Assembly (NCBI GenBank): GCA_020912385.1
Contig: CP087211.1
Span: 310,001 to 374,000, forward strand
Origin: Neofusicoccum parvum
Lineage: Eukaryota; Ascomycota; Dothideomycetes; Botryosphaeriales; Botryosphaeriaceae
Direction: 5' to 3'
DNA: 64,000 nucleotides
Shown: positions 1-11,460 of the stretch, piece after piece
Layout: the number at the start of each line of letters is the position of its first letter
Numbering within the stretch: position 1 is the stretch's first letter
The notes under the pieces: generated by a model
Told to the model about the DNA's origin: nothing
The model's database searches: none
What the model saw: the letters and a program-made list of their open reading frames with translations, nothing else
Made by a program: the position numbers and the translations under genes

Positions 1-1865
1 TGGATGAAGCCGAGGCGGTGCTGCTTGGCGAGGATGGAGCGCGAGGTGACGGTTGAGGAGAGCTGTGGGAGCGCGTTGAGGAAGAAGTAGATGAGCGAGA
101 AGAAGATGCCGCCGCCTTTCATGAAGGAGCCCGTGGAGGTCTTGGGTGCCATGTAGAATGCGGAGCCGTTGATGACTGCCGTGACGACGGTCATGAAGAG
201 CCCGGTGAGGGAGGAGCGCCGGTCGCCCCAGAGGAGCAGGAAGTGCCGCCATGCTGCGAGCAACGCCTGCTTCATGACGGACCCTGGTTGGGGCGCCCCG
301 GTGACGGCCCATCTCGATCGGAGTCTTGAGTGCTCGGCAATGAAGGCCTTGACGTTTGATGGATCTGATGAGAACTGGGATTTGTATTCTGCTATATCAT
401 TGCGGAGTTGCGCATAGTGGGAAGAGTCTCTGAACGCCTTTGCAAGCGCATCAGGATCAAGAGGGACATGCCTCTGGTGGTCTTCGCGGATTACGCGCTC
501 AATCGGAGAGGTCACGGCCGTCAGGAACTCAGCTGTAGTCTGGCGGCTGTGGCAGAAGAAGCCAAGATCAATAAAGTACTGCTTTGCCTCAGTGGCTCTG
601 CCGCAGAAGATCATTCTGCCCTCATAGAGTACCATGACCCGGTCGAAGCACTCCGCGTACATGGTTTCCGAAGTTTGGTAGAGCGTAACCACGTTGGCCA
701 TGCCAGTGGCTCTGGAAACCTTCTTGAGGGTGCGGAGAAACTTGAGCGCCGCTGAGCTGTCGAGCCCACGGATAGGATTGTCCCAGCATGCAACCACGGG
801 GTTGGACACCAAGCTCTCGGCCAAGGACACACGGCGTCTTTCTCCCCCAGACACACCGCGGACGAAAGAGTCGCCAACGATTGTGTTCTTCGTATGCGGT
901 ATGTCCAGCGAATGCAGCAATTTGTCGGTCATATGCTCCACGAACTCGGCGCCCGAAGCCCCGTCTCTATCACCTCGAAGGTGTAGTCCAAACCTTGCAG
1001 TATGACCTACAGACAAGTTGGGAAAGTGCAAATCATCCTCGCCGCAGTACACAACTTCAGAACTGTATCGCCGTCCCATGTCTTCGGCTCCGATAGTGGC
1101 GTATCGAACCTCGCCTTCGACGGCGGCGAACGACTCCCGGTGGTTGCCAATTACCCTGAGCGTTGTCGAGCATCCTGATCCGGGTCTTCCAAGCACAAGC
1201 ATTGTCTCCCCAGGGAACACGACGCCGGAGACACCGTGCAAGATGCGCTTGGCTGGCCGTTTGCGGGTACGGGCGAACTGACGAAGTAGTGTAAACGGTG
1301 CTGTCACGATGCTGGATAGAATTGCGGGAAGGTCAAGGACGGTGGTGCGGTTGTTGACTGAGCCGAGGACACTGATATCGCAAAACACGACACCAAGAGA
1401 TCTTCCGTTGCGGCGGTAAACTGGAAGGTCATCGTGGACGGTGGCATGGCCGATGTTCTGAGGAGCGTCAGGTTCCGAGCTTTGAGGTAAATGACATCAC
1501 GAACCTTTTCGGACGGCATTCTCAAGGCTTGAGGCTTGTACTACCAGTTTTTTGTCCTTGCCGTAGACCTTGAGGGTATATAGCCTTGCTTGGGTAGAGA
1601 GCCATGGTGATGCGAATTCGTGACTATAAAGCTCCTTTCTGAATGCCCAATAAGGGGTACCGGACAATTTGTCATCTGTGAGCTCAATGATGCAGAATAT
1701 TTCCATCGAAGCGCCACCGGCGGTGTGCACCTTAGGTTTATTCAATTCAATGTCATGGAAGACCATCTCGGGCCGAGCATGGTTCTTGGCAGCATCGGCG
1801 GAATTCAAATTCCTCTCTGCTGCCAGAGCTCCTGCAGAGATCGTATTGGCCAGTGTGACTGTCAT
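1..1865 (-). CDS. PDR-type (ABCG) ABC transporter, partial at left edge
   Basis: ATP-driven plasma-membrane efflux pump of the fungal pleiotropic drug resistance family; only the N-terminal part is in the window. Translated on the minus strand, the first nucleotide-binding domain shows Walker A GRPGSGCST (about 1164-1190), the signature VSGGERRRVS (about 824-855), a Walker B ending VVACWDNP and the D-loop PIRGLDSS. The first transmembrane segments follow and run off base 1. GRPGSGCST, with Cys before Ser/Thr, is the form typical of PDR first domains. The reading frame is secure from about 1457 down to 1. Upstream I infer an intron at 1458-1544 (donor GTAGTA, branch CTGAC, acceptor CAG) joining an N-terminal exon that starts at ATG 1865. 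That exon does not resemble the usual PDR N-terminus, so the start is uncertain. A Zn2Cys6 regulator follows upstream in the same direction. Confidence 0.85.
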
Positions 1866-2233
1866 GTCCGCATCGTCTTGCCAGACCAATCGTTTGCAAG
1901 AATGCTGGAGGCCTGCATCAGAACGGAATAGATTTATCAGCACCAAAGTGGGTGCAGAGCGAGGATTTCTTCTCTTTTAGGGCAAGGTTCGGGCCGATAG
2001 ATGTGTTTGATTGGCTCTTTTCAGCCGAAGGCCATGATGTGTGATGGTGGGAGATGCGTGCGGCCCGAATTGGCCAATCAAGCAATAGAAATCTCTCCCA
2101 CTCGGCGCAAGTGCATGTTGATGGGTAGTTCGACGGCCTCCTCGAATGCAGGCACTGGTACCCGACTCTCAGCGTGATTTTACAAGTTGCAGCCCCAACA
2201 CCGAAAGCGGAACGTGGATGTGGACGCTTTTTT
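1866..2233. other. Intergenic, putative ABC transporter promoter
   Basis: A 368-bp gap between the end of the regulator gene and the probable ABC transporter start, both transcribed leftwards. It should hold the transporter promoter and the regulator's 3' end. I see no convincing operator or RNA gene in it. Confidence 0.5.
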
Positions 2234-4414
2234 CTACAGAAGACTGTCTGGTATATCCAAGATATCGGAGCCAGTGGACGGCCATTGAGATATGTAATGC
2301 ATGCCGCTCGTCGTGGGTGCCGTCATAGTAGTCCCACTTTCTCCTGAAAGACTGGTTGGAATCGCCGAAGAGCTAGGGCCCTCTTGCAGTGGAGGCAACA
2401 TAGAATCAGGGAGGAGGGAAGGAAACCCAGTGAACGGCTCAGCGAACACATTGCTGTGTGTGACTTCTGTCAGTTACTTCCTGTATCCAATGAGATTTGC
2501 CTAATCTTACCTTAACCATGGAAATGAGCCGGTCAAATCTCGTTCCAGGTCAATGTCCTCGCCTCCAGAAAGCACGGCATCTTTTGCAAACTTCATAATG
2601 TCCAGACTGAGCTCTTTGCTGTTATTGGGTCCGATATGCTGCATCGTATCCAGAACCTGAATACCGCTCTCAACCGCCTCGAATGTAGCTTTTGCATACT
2701 CCGGGGTAGTTGCAGGGTCCAACACATCAAAGAGAAGAGTAATGCACGCAATGAGCAGGTAGAACGATACACCTCCATCCTGCTTCATATCGGGATTTCT
2801 TCTGGAGCATAGCTCAGACGCAATGTGAATTATGCTTTTGGCGCAGGTGACTGATACGGCGATGGAAGTCTGGATATCGAACAAATTGCCCGCAGTGCGC
2901 TGAGCTTCGGCGCGAGAGGGGAAGAAGGTCGCGTATGTCAAGGCTGGCCGGTGAATCAGTATCCGCATCAAGTAGTACCGCATTCCGATTTGGGCCCGTT
3001 GTATCTCCTGCCAGTTTTCCCCGACTGGGAGCTGAGTGTCATAGAAATGAAGAAATTTCGGCAGAGAATGTGCCAACGATTCGAGCGCTGTCGTACACTC
3101 CTGGGCTACATTGGCAATTGCCGCCAGGTCCGAAACGCGTCGGACGCTCCTTGGGAAATAAAGCCCGCTTGCCATCGTGTTCGCAATCCTGCCCATCTCA
3201 GCGCAGACTCGTACGAAAGTGAGATCCACACAAGGACCTGTCAGGATAGAGTCGGGGGCGCTATGCACAACATCTTCGGGATACGCCGCGTCGATCTGGT
3301 CATCGAGGATACTCGAAGGGCGACCGCTGAAGAGAGAGCACGCTCTTTCGAGTCCATAGATGACCCAGAATGTTGTCCGCAAACGATGCCGGCTGATGCT
3401 ATTACCCTGGACGACTTCCGACTTGTGAATGCCCAGCGAGAGTGCACTCCTAGCAGCATAGCCGAGGTAGAGGTATGCATCGTTTTGTTTCATAAGTTGA
3501 AGTGAGTACATGGCCTGCAGATCCATCAGTCGCGGCTCTCAATTATAGAGAGATAAAGGGGTACTGACCTTCAGAAGCATAAAGTGCGTTGCCTTCAGAT
3601 TTGGGCTTAACATAAATGTCGACGATAGTTCGGTTCGCTCAGCGAAGTAAGCGGCCCAATTCTCGAGCTGCGATGCCTCGTACTTGCCATTCACGCACGA
3701 CACCCTCGCTCCAAGCGCAAGAACAATGAGAACTAACTCTTTACCCTTCAACGGCTTAGGATCGATGGCCGGGGTGTCCCAAAATTTGGCCCAGGTCTCC
3801 TCGATCTCGGACTGCACCAGAACTGGCAGCTGCGGGTGTATGGTTTTGAAGTACTCAGCAATGAATGCGTCTCCGATCTCCTTCCGTATGTGGACTTCGG
3901 CCAAGGGATCACGCAGCGGGCCCTGGTGGCCCCTGAAATCAAACATGAAGTGGTGCAGCCTCCATTTGCGGACGCCTTTGGGCATTCCATCGTGGCCGGT
4001 GCGGTCGATGTGCTGGTAGATCCTGTCCAGAAAGCAAAAGTGAGAGGCCGGCCCGTAGAACTGGAAGGCGCCTGACTCGGGCTCGTGTACTCCGATGCCT
4101 GTTCTGATGTCTTGCTGCCTTTTGTGCTCGGCTGGGTCAAGTAGTGTCTCGTGCAGTGGTGTTGTTGGAGACTTGGCAAGCGCGGGCTCTGCAAAGACTG
4201 GGCCGGGGGCAGGTCGGATGCGCAGAAGGTCTGCAGGCACCGAAGACTTCCGTTTCCTTCGCCTGGGCTCTGGTGGGTCGTATTCACATTGTTGCTGTGC
4301 GCGTGCGCAAGACTCACACGGATGAGATCCGCTGCACTTGACCTTCCGGGCATGGCAAGTTCTGCACGCTCGGGAGGCTCGGGGGATTGCTTGAGGCGAA
4401 GGGTTTGTTGGCAT
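2234..4414 (-). CDS. Zn2Cys6 transcription factor with fungal_trans domain
   Basis: Nuclear regulator of about 689 aa. I infer three exons: 3569-4414, 2511-3514 and 2234-2453. Intron 1 has donor GTCAGT and acceptor CTGCAG (54 nt). Intron 2 has donor GTAAGA, branch ACTGAC and acceptor ACACAG (57 nt). Ignoring intron 2 would stop the protein one codon past the splice site. The N-terminus has a binuclear cluster with spacing C-x2-C-x6-C-x5-C-x2-C-x6-C followed by a basic RRRKRK stretch. The middle carries the fungal-specific regulatory domain, with YLYLGYAARSALSLGIHK and an FWVIYGLERACS..GRPSS segment. The start is the first ATG of the open frame, 13 codons before the first cluster Cys. It is co-oriented with the PDR transporter downstream, so regulation of that pump is plausible but not shown. 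Confidence 0.88.
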
Positions 4415-5919
4415 AGTGTGTTGTCGATGCGCCGACCACACAGTCTTCAGCCAATGGACATATGGCCCTCTCGGGATACGTGGAGGTGACCGTTATCTGG
4501 ACAGCCGCAGCGGTGGGAGATGCGTGGTGCTTTGTCAGCCTCGAGAAAAACTCCCAGCGGCGATCCTTAAACACGGCCTTTCCCGGACGGGTCTAGCCGG
4601 AATCTGGACAACAACTACGATATCAGATAACCATCGCTACGAGCGCAGCTTCGCTTGTTGAGTCAATGGCAGAATCATCGTCAACTCTCCAGCTGCGTCT
4701 CGCACTTGGCGTGGCTCCGGGACAGTCTCGTTTCAGCGGCAATTCGCATGCGCGCTGCTCGCTCAACAGCCGGTGGGTCTGCCGCAGAGCTCACAGCTGC
4801 ACATGACGCTGATGCTGTTTGTTTACAAGTGACTCAGCCTCCGGCCTGCTGGGATGGCTGTCAAATAGGAGGCATCGGTGGAGAGTCTTGGAAGGTTCAT
4901 GCGACTGGTGAAGACCGGAGATGACGGATTGGTGAGGCCAAGAACGTTTGAGCTCAAGATAAGATCGCCATGCGTTAGACGAACCAAATCCTAGGTCTGT
5001 CCAGCTCGCCGGGAGCCGTGGAGCTGACGTGTAGGAGTCTCCCAGGCGCGATCCTGAGGTTGGGTCTGGAGGTTGGGTGGCTACGGGGACTGAATACGGC
5101 AGTGCGACAATGGATATGAAGGATCCGAGACGAGTTGGCGGATGCGACGGCGGACAGCATTCTCTTTCAGGCGGGGCAAAGGCGGCAGGCGGCAGGCGGC
5201 AAGGTGCACGAGGCCAGGACGACCGCTGGACTCTGGTCGGCAGCCGAAAGAATTAGGAGAGGGGATGCAATCTCTCACGCCCACCTGGCTCGTTTCGAGT
5301 GGCGCACAGCTGTTCTTGTCGGCGTGGCAGGAGAGGCGGAGCGCTGGGCGCTAAGAAAGCCTAAACGGCTCCGCGCTGCCAATATCTTGTCTGACGCACG
5401 CGGCAGCCAATGGGCGCCGGCCCCGGCCCCGCTATTTTTGGCGGGCTCACTACCGCGCCCTTCCCAGGCCTCGCTCTTCCTCTCCACCATCGCTGCGTCT
5501 GCTGTGTTGACGGCCTGCTGCTTGGACAACCGCAGTGCCGCCTCCGTGGGCACCTTGGGCCAGCGCGTCCAGCCGCCTGCCCGGCACGATGCGGCGACGG
5601 GAGGCGATCACGGCGGGAGCGCCGCCCAGCACGTCGCCAAGGACGCCGCCCCCAGCGGAGAGACGTCTTGCGGGCGCGGCATTCCCACGATTGCGCGGAC
5701 TTTGGAATTGAAGTGCTGGGCAGTCTGGGACCTCCAGCTTGGCCTCTCCTGCCGTATTTAACCTCTTCTTATACCTGCGCCTCGCCGCCAGCCTCCTGAG
5801 CCTGCCCCGACACATCTTTTTTCTCTTCAGTCCTTCGTTTAAAAGAGTAATTCAGAGACCTGCTTCATCCGCCGTCCATCCCACCTCGCCGTCGCGCATT
5901 TCTTCTTTTTCCCGGCAAC
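4415..5919. other. Intergenic, divergent promoters
   Basis: A 1.5-kb gap between the divergent regulator gene and the glucanosyltransferase gene. The right half is GC-rich and ends in pyrimidine-rich leader sequence. A TATA-like CGTATTTAACC lies near 5753-5763, about 160 bp before the glucanosyltransferase ATG. Several short open frames are present, but none has recognisable coding character. Confidence 0.5.
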
Positions 5920-7640
5920 ATGAAGTCCTACGGTGTTGCCGCTCTTGCCGGTGCGCTCTTTGCGCGTTCCGCCCTTGCCGACGTGCCCCCCATTGAGATC
6001 AAGGTATGCAACACTCAGTCCGCCTCGCCTGCATGCGTTTCTGACCCCTCTCAGGGCACAAAATTCTTCTACTCGAACAACGGCACCCAGTTCTTCATGC
6101 GCGGTGTCGCATACCAGCCGGAATTCAATGCCGACGCTGCTTCCGCAAGCACCACAACCGGCGATAGGTACATCGACCCGCTGGCCGACCCCGAGACCTG
6201 CAAGCGCGATCTCGAGTATCTGAAGGAGCTCCGCACGAACACCATCCGTGTCTACGCCATTAATCCCGAAATGGACCATGACGAGTGCATGACTGCCCTG
6301 CAGGATGCTGGCATCTATGTGGTCGCCGATCTCTCCTCCCCCGGCCGGTCTATCGAGTCTGACGACCCTGCCTGGGATGACAACCTCTACGACCGCTACA
6401 CCTCTGTGATCGAGGCCATGGCCCCCTACAACAACACCCTCGGCTTCTTTGCTGGAAACGAGGTGTCCCACCGAGCCAACAACACCGGCGCCAGTGCCTT
6501 CGTTAAGGCTGCCGTGCGTGACAGCAAGGCTTTTATTAGCGAACGCGGATTCCGCTCTATTGGTGTGGGTTACGCCACTAACGATGATGCCGACATCCGT
6601 GAGCCGATGGAGGACTTCTTCACCTGCGGCAACGAGGAGGAGTCGGTTGACTTCTGGGGATACAACATCTACTCCTGGTGCGGCGACTCCTCGTTCTCGA
6701 AGTCCGGATACGACACCCAGACGGAGAAGTTCTCTGACTACCCCGTCCCCGTCTTCTTCGCCGAGTACGGTTGCAATGTTGTCTCGCCCCGCAAGTTCAC
6801 CGACACTCCCGTTCTGTACAGTGACGAGATGAGCGATGTGTGGTCCGGTGGCATCGTCTACATGTACCACCAGGAGGCCAACGACTACGGTCTTGTTTCC
6901 ATTGACGGTGACAGCGTGAGCACGCTCGCCGACTTCAACAACTACAAGAGCCAGATCGAGAAGGCCACCCCCACCGGCGTCAACAGGGACGACTACGAGC
7001 CCACCAACACCAGGAGCAGGGACTGCCCGGCCATCAACACCGCCTGGCAAGCCACAGCCAGCCCGCTGCCCCCGACCCCGAACACCGAGCTCTGCAGGTA
7101 AGCCGCATCGCACCCCTCAACCATCCCTTCCCCGAGACTAACCCAGCCACCAGGTGCATGTACAGCTCCCTCAGCTGCGTCGTCTCCGGCGACGTCGACA
7201 CCGCCGACTACGGCGACCTCTTCGGCTCCGTGTGCGGCATGAGCGACGAGGCCTGCGCCGGCATCGGCGCCAACTACACCACCGGCGAGTACGGCGCGTA
7301 CAGCATGTGCAACTCGACCGAGAAGCTCGCCTTCGTGCTCGACCGCTACTACCAGCTGCAGGACCAGAGCGAGTCGGCCTGCGCCTTCTCCGGCTCCGCC
7401 ACCCTCCAGTCCGCCGTCGAGCCCACCGGTCAGTGCCAGTCGCTCATGAGCCAGGCCGGCACCGCCGGCACCGCCACCGTCACCTCCTCGCCCACCGGCG
7501 CCGCCGCCGCCTCCGGCAGCTCCGCCGCCGGTGCTGCGTCTGGCGTTCAGGCGCCGGGCTTTGCGTTCGGTGCCCTGACTGGCGCTGCCGTCTACGTCGT
7601 CACTGCTTTCCTCGCTGGCGCTGGAATGGTTCTGTTGTAG
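5920..7640 (+). CDS. GPI-anchored beta-1,3-glucanosyltransferase, GH72 (Gel/Gas family)
   Basis: Cell-wall transglycosylase that cuts and re-ligates beta-1,3-glucan chains on the outer face of the plasma membrane. Exons are 5920-6003, 6055-7097 and 7154-7640, giving 537 aa. The first intron (51 nt, GTATGC..CTGAC..CAG) is divisible by three and stop-free, so it is easily mistaken for coding. Removing it restores the family motif IKGTKFFYSNNGTQFF. A signal peptide covers about residues 1-20. The two GH72 catalytic glutamates are visible: about E164 in FFAGNEVSH (acid/base) and about E265 in FFAEYGCN (nucleophile). The last exon encodes a Cys-rich X8/CBM43-like module beginning CMYSSLSC, then an Ala/Ser/Gly linker and a hydrophobic tail typical of a GPI signal. 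Length and domain order match the long, X8-bearing Gel/Gas subfamily. Confidence 0.95.
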
Positions 7641-8382
7641 AGATCGCTCATAGAGACTGTTGTCGTATATCCTTCTCTTCCCTGGGACTATTGGTGTTCG
7701 TTTCTGGCACGCTTGTAATTTTAGCGGACATACATAATGTTCAGTAGCCTTTGATACTTTAAGCTGAGCAATGAAGATTTCCTTAAGACATTTAAATCAA
7801 CTGAGTCCCGTACCGTATGATCTGGCTGGTTCCACTCGTTTAATAGATTTTCGAGCGAACAATTACTTCGTGTAGCTTTGCTCCGTATTCAGCCTAATTT
7901 TTTTCTATCGTTAGAGAGAAAATCACTACGCATTACTATTCAGAGCGTCAGGGCGACCGTATCGGTCTTCGGTGCATTCAGCTGGTGCGGCAGTGGTGGT
8001 TTTTTCTTTTTATTTGTTTGGCAGCAATCGTGCACAATTGGGCAGCTGTCTTGCCGAATGTAAATTCGAAAAGCAACATTCAGGAAATCATAGAGGTGAC
8101 ACCAGTGAGGTTCAGTTATAAGATACGGCAAATGGCACAATCATAATGAATCGAGATGTAGATATATGAACTATGAACGTGACGATCCTTCCTCAATAAT
8201 CAATAGAACTGCTAGCAAAATAAGAAAACATCAAAGCGAAACTGGACAGAAACGTGGTCGTTAAGTCGTAGCTAAGAGAGTTCCTTATTTTTTCGCTGTT
8301 TTTGTTTTTAAAAAAAAAATTTCGGGGAAGCTAAGAAAACAGAAGTCGATAAAAGGACGTTGCACTCTGAGTAGGCTTTGCG
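7641..8382. other. Intergenic, convergent 3' ends
   Basis: A 742-bp AT-rich stretch between the convergent 3' ends of the glucanosyltransferase and the C2H2 protein gene. It has T- and A-runs, for example around 7993-8010 and 8287-8320, as expected for 3' untranslated and termination sequence. I see no gene in it. Confidence 0.5.
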
Positions 8383-11300
8383 CTAGCCATTGTTGTTGTC
8401 ATATGGTCGCCGTCGCATCGGATTTCGTCCCATGGTGGGAGCACCGATGGAGGCAGGATCCTGGTACCGTGCTTGCTCGAAGTGGACGCCGTCAGCAGGC
8501 TCATGACGCCACTGCTCTGAGAACAACTGCGCGGTGTTACTTCCCCGTGAAGTAATGGTGTGATAATCAAGAGGAGGGTTTGGTATAGGCGTTTCGTGTA
8601 CAGCGCTATCAGGCAGTGGCAGTACGAAGTCATCGGAACCGGCGTTTCCATCAGTATTGTATATGGGAGCTGAAGGGAAATTGCTCTCGAGAAACCTGGT
8701 TCTATGATCAAATCCGGGACTGGGAGAGATGTCAAAGGGTTGCAGAGCAGAGGTTGAGACATTTGGCATCCCCATCTCAAGCGCTGAGGAGTGATTCGTG
8801 GTCGAAGCCCAATAGGGAAGCGATTGCTCTGCTTGTTCTCCATCCACGGTAGGATTCCAGCCTTGTAGTCCAATAGGGAAACGGGTTGTGGAGTTTGTCG
8901 AAGGAGGTTGTGGAGGAGTACCTGAGACAGAGAGCACTAGATCTGAATCTGATCGGTATGCAGAGTCACTGTTGAAACTAGTCGAAAGTCCCCGGCCAGC
9001 TCGGTCTCCTGATGCCGGCAAGATGGCCATTGAAACCGAATCGCGGTTGAACGATGTGCCCGGCTCGTACAAGTTTCTGTGGCTGAAGAGAGGCGCTGCC
9101 GTAGATTCCCTCATCACGCTGAACGTATCATGTTCGGTACTCAAAGATGGAGACCCCCGGACCTGGTTTGGAAGGAGACTCTGGGGTCTGTTTATGGAGT
9201 TCCCGTCAAGTTGTTGATCCTGGAATTCTCGGATGATTTCCGGGAGCCGACTTTCCCATGTCGCTTCCCTCAATCTCTCCACTGGAGTATACTGCTCATC
9301 ATTGATTTGTGACAGTAAGAATCGGCAGATCCTCAGGAACAGTTGGTCACGGTTCTGTGATTCTTGCCGGTCAAAGGCGAGAGAATCAGGGGATTGAGGC
9401 CGCTGAGGAGGAGCGAGTATCGCACCAGTATCTTCACAATCTGAGAAATGTTAGCAGAGCTTGCTACATCATCGATGATGCTGTGTCATGCTTACATGGG
9501 GACGGCACGTTCGCCATGGCGTGAGGATCTTCCCGGAACAGAATCTCCCACACGACTCTCCACCTTTCCTCTTCCGGAAGGTCATCCTGTCGTTTTTTGA
9601 GTTCCTCCTTCTGCTCCTGAGTGAATCCAATTGCAGTCTGCTCTTGAGGACCGGGGCACTGAGTTTCGCCTTGTGCTGGTCTGAGATGATGTGTTAAGCT
9701 CTCTGAGTCCCGGAAGCTCTCATGACAAATGGTACATCGAATTGTCGGGAGAGCGTGATGCCGGAAGAGATGTTCCCTAGTTTACATTATGAATCCCATT
9801 GCAAATAAATGTGATGGAAGGTAGCGTAAGTCATGCGCTTACTTACTTCATGCGGTGCACTGTAGGGAATCCCGGAGTCCAGCAAGATGTGCGCCCTCCT
9901 GTGCTTGAGGGATCCCGTTTGTAATAAGGACAACAGAACCTTCTTTTTGATCCATGTGAGATCATCGATTGAGAACTGCGGGGTTTCTTGTTACCCTCTT
10001 CTCTGTCTCCATCGTCAGAGCTTGCATGCCGTTTGCTGTTCTTCCTACCATGACCACAATGATGATGCCGATGAGCGAGACTGGGAAGATTCTCGGCCCC
10101 TCTAGCTTTGCTCTCTTTTTCCTTCTCACTTGCATCTGAAGGGTTGGAACTGGTGGTGTAGGAACTACCAGTGAAACAACTAGTCCCACAGCTTCTCGAA
10201 TCGTGATATCTTCCACAGTCAGAAGTAAAGTCCTCCGTAGAGCCGTCGTCCTGGTCTCGCTCATCGCTGGTGCTCAAATCATGATCGACGCCCAGCATTT
10301 CCTGTAACTTGAGCATGACGCGGGCTATAAGTTGCCGATTGCTCGAGGTAAGAAGGGGACGCAAAATCTCGGCCTCTGCTGATGCGAGTGAGTTCATCAC
10401 GTCATCTAGCGTAGTTGAATAGTTGCGTGAAAGGCTCGAATCTGATGTGCTATCGCATGTCGCGCTTCCTTGCTCCCTCTGCGTTGTCTTGTCAGTACGA
10501 TGAAGAAAGTCTTTTCTGGATCGATACAATACTTACCAAAGCCGGTTCTTCATTGACAACTGCTGGTGGGATAGCGCATTTGGTGCAAACCAAGTCCCCT
10601 GCAGTATTGTGCGACAGTGGACGTGAACGAACGGAGCAGTAGCTGCAGCTCGGGGCCGAGTCTTGATGAAGCTTTCCCGGCCAAGCATTCGGACCACTTG
10701 GAGAGAATGATCCATGTTCTGTCAAAGTCAAAGGTAAGTGACTGGTTGAGTCGGAAGTCTCCTCTGAAATGCTGGCTGTTCGGTAGTGGCGGGCCCCGTA
10801 AGGATCATCGTTTCCTATCCTGTTGATCCGTTTTCTGAGATCAGTCTTCAACCAGCTCAAAACCGTCTGCTTCTGAAGAGCATTTGCTCGAACAAAATGG
10901 TCAATGTCTTCATCTGGTGGCCGAACAACCCTTCCTTGGGCTTGATTAGCCTCAACCCAGGTAGCATACATCTTCTGGTCATCAGCAGACAAGGCTGGCA
11001 CTTCAGAATAGCCAAAGCCATCATCTGAATCATACCCCATATCTGAACAACAGAATTCGGGCGATGTAGGTGATCTGCCGTTACCAGGAAGAGAAGAATT
11101 CCCCCGACACATACCTTCTTCAGCGACGCTGTCATCTCGCGCCCTGACCGAAGAGGGGTGGGCAGCAGATCCGTACGTCGAGTCAGCTTCCTCTGGGCTA
11201 TCCTTGGCCACCACAACGCCGCGTGTCCGGTTGGCCTCATGTTCCTTCAGATGGCCTTCCGTATCACTGTCAGCCCCATCTGTAATAGAGCTGGCCCGAT

Positions 11301-11460
11301 CATACGGAGGACCTGCAGGCCGTAACTGTTCCATGGGACCATGCTTTGAAAGTCTGCTGATTATGTGATTTTGGTTCTGCGATCCTGGCTGCTTGAAAAG
11401 CGAGCGCTGCAGTGGAGGGGTGCGAGATCCGAATCGGAAACTAGGAAAGTATTGGCACAT
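8383..11460 (-). CDS. Large C2H2-type zinc-finger protein (paralogue of the gene at 49.6 kb)
   Basis: Putative nuclear protein of about 964 aa. Exons are 10537-11460, 9847-10478, 9496-9776 and 8383-9440; all introns are GT..AG and 55-70 nt. From N to C: a Ser/Asp-rich region; a helical stretch ending VLSWLKTDLRKRI that looks homeodomain-like; a C-x2-C-x16-C-x2-C zinc-binding candidate; an acidic/Ser-rich linker; and the fungal zinc-finger block CCPYYKRDP...EHLFRHH..IRCTICHESF, followed by a KKRQDDLPEEERWRVVWEILF helix. The C-terminal 350 residues are low complexity. The finger block and the intron that splits a Tyr codon after PSP are shared with the gene at 49620-52096. The N-terminus is uncertain: a spliced upstream exon (11603-11733, ATG at 11733) joining in phase at 11440 is an alternative. 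Function is not known. Confidence 0.8.

Noticed and set aside
5839..7113. 424-codon open frame antisense to the glucanosyltransferase
   Set aside because: It is Gly/Val-rich, has no domain, and arises because C-ending sense codons give GNN codons on the other strand. The sense gene is certain.
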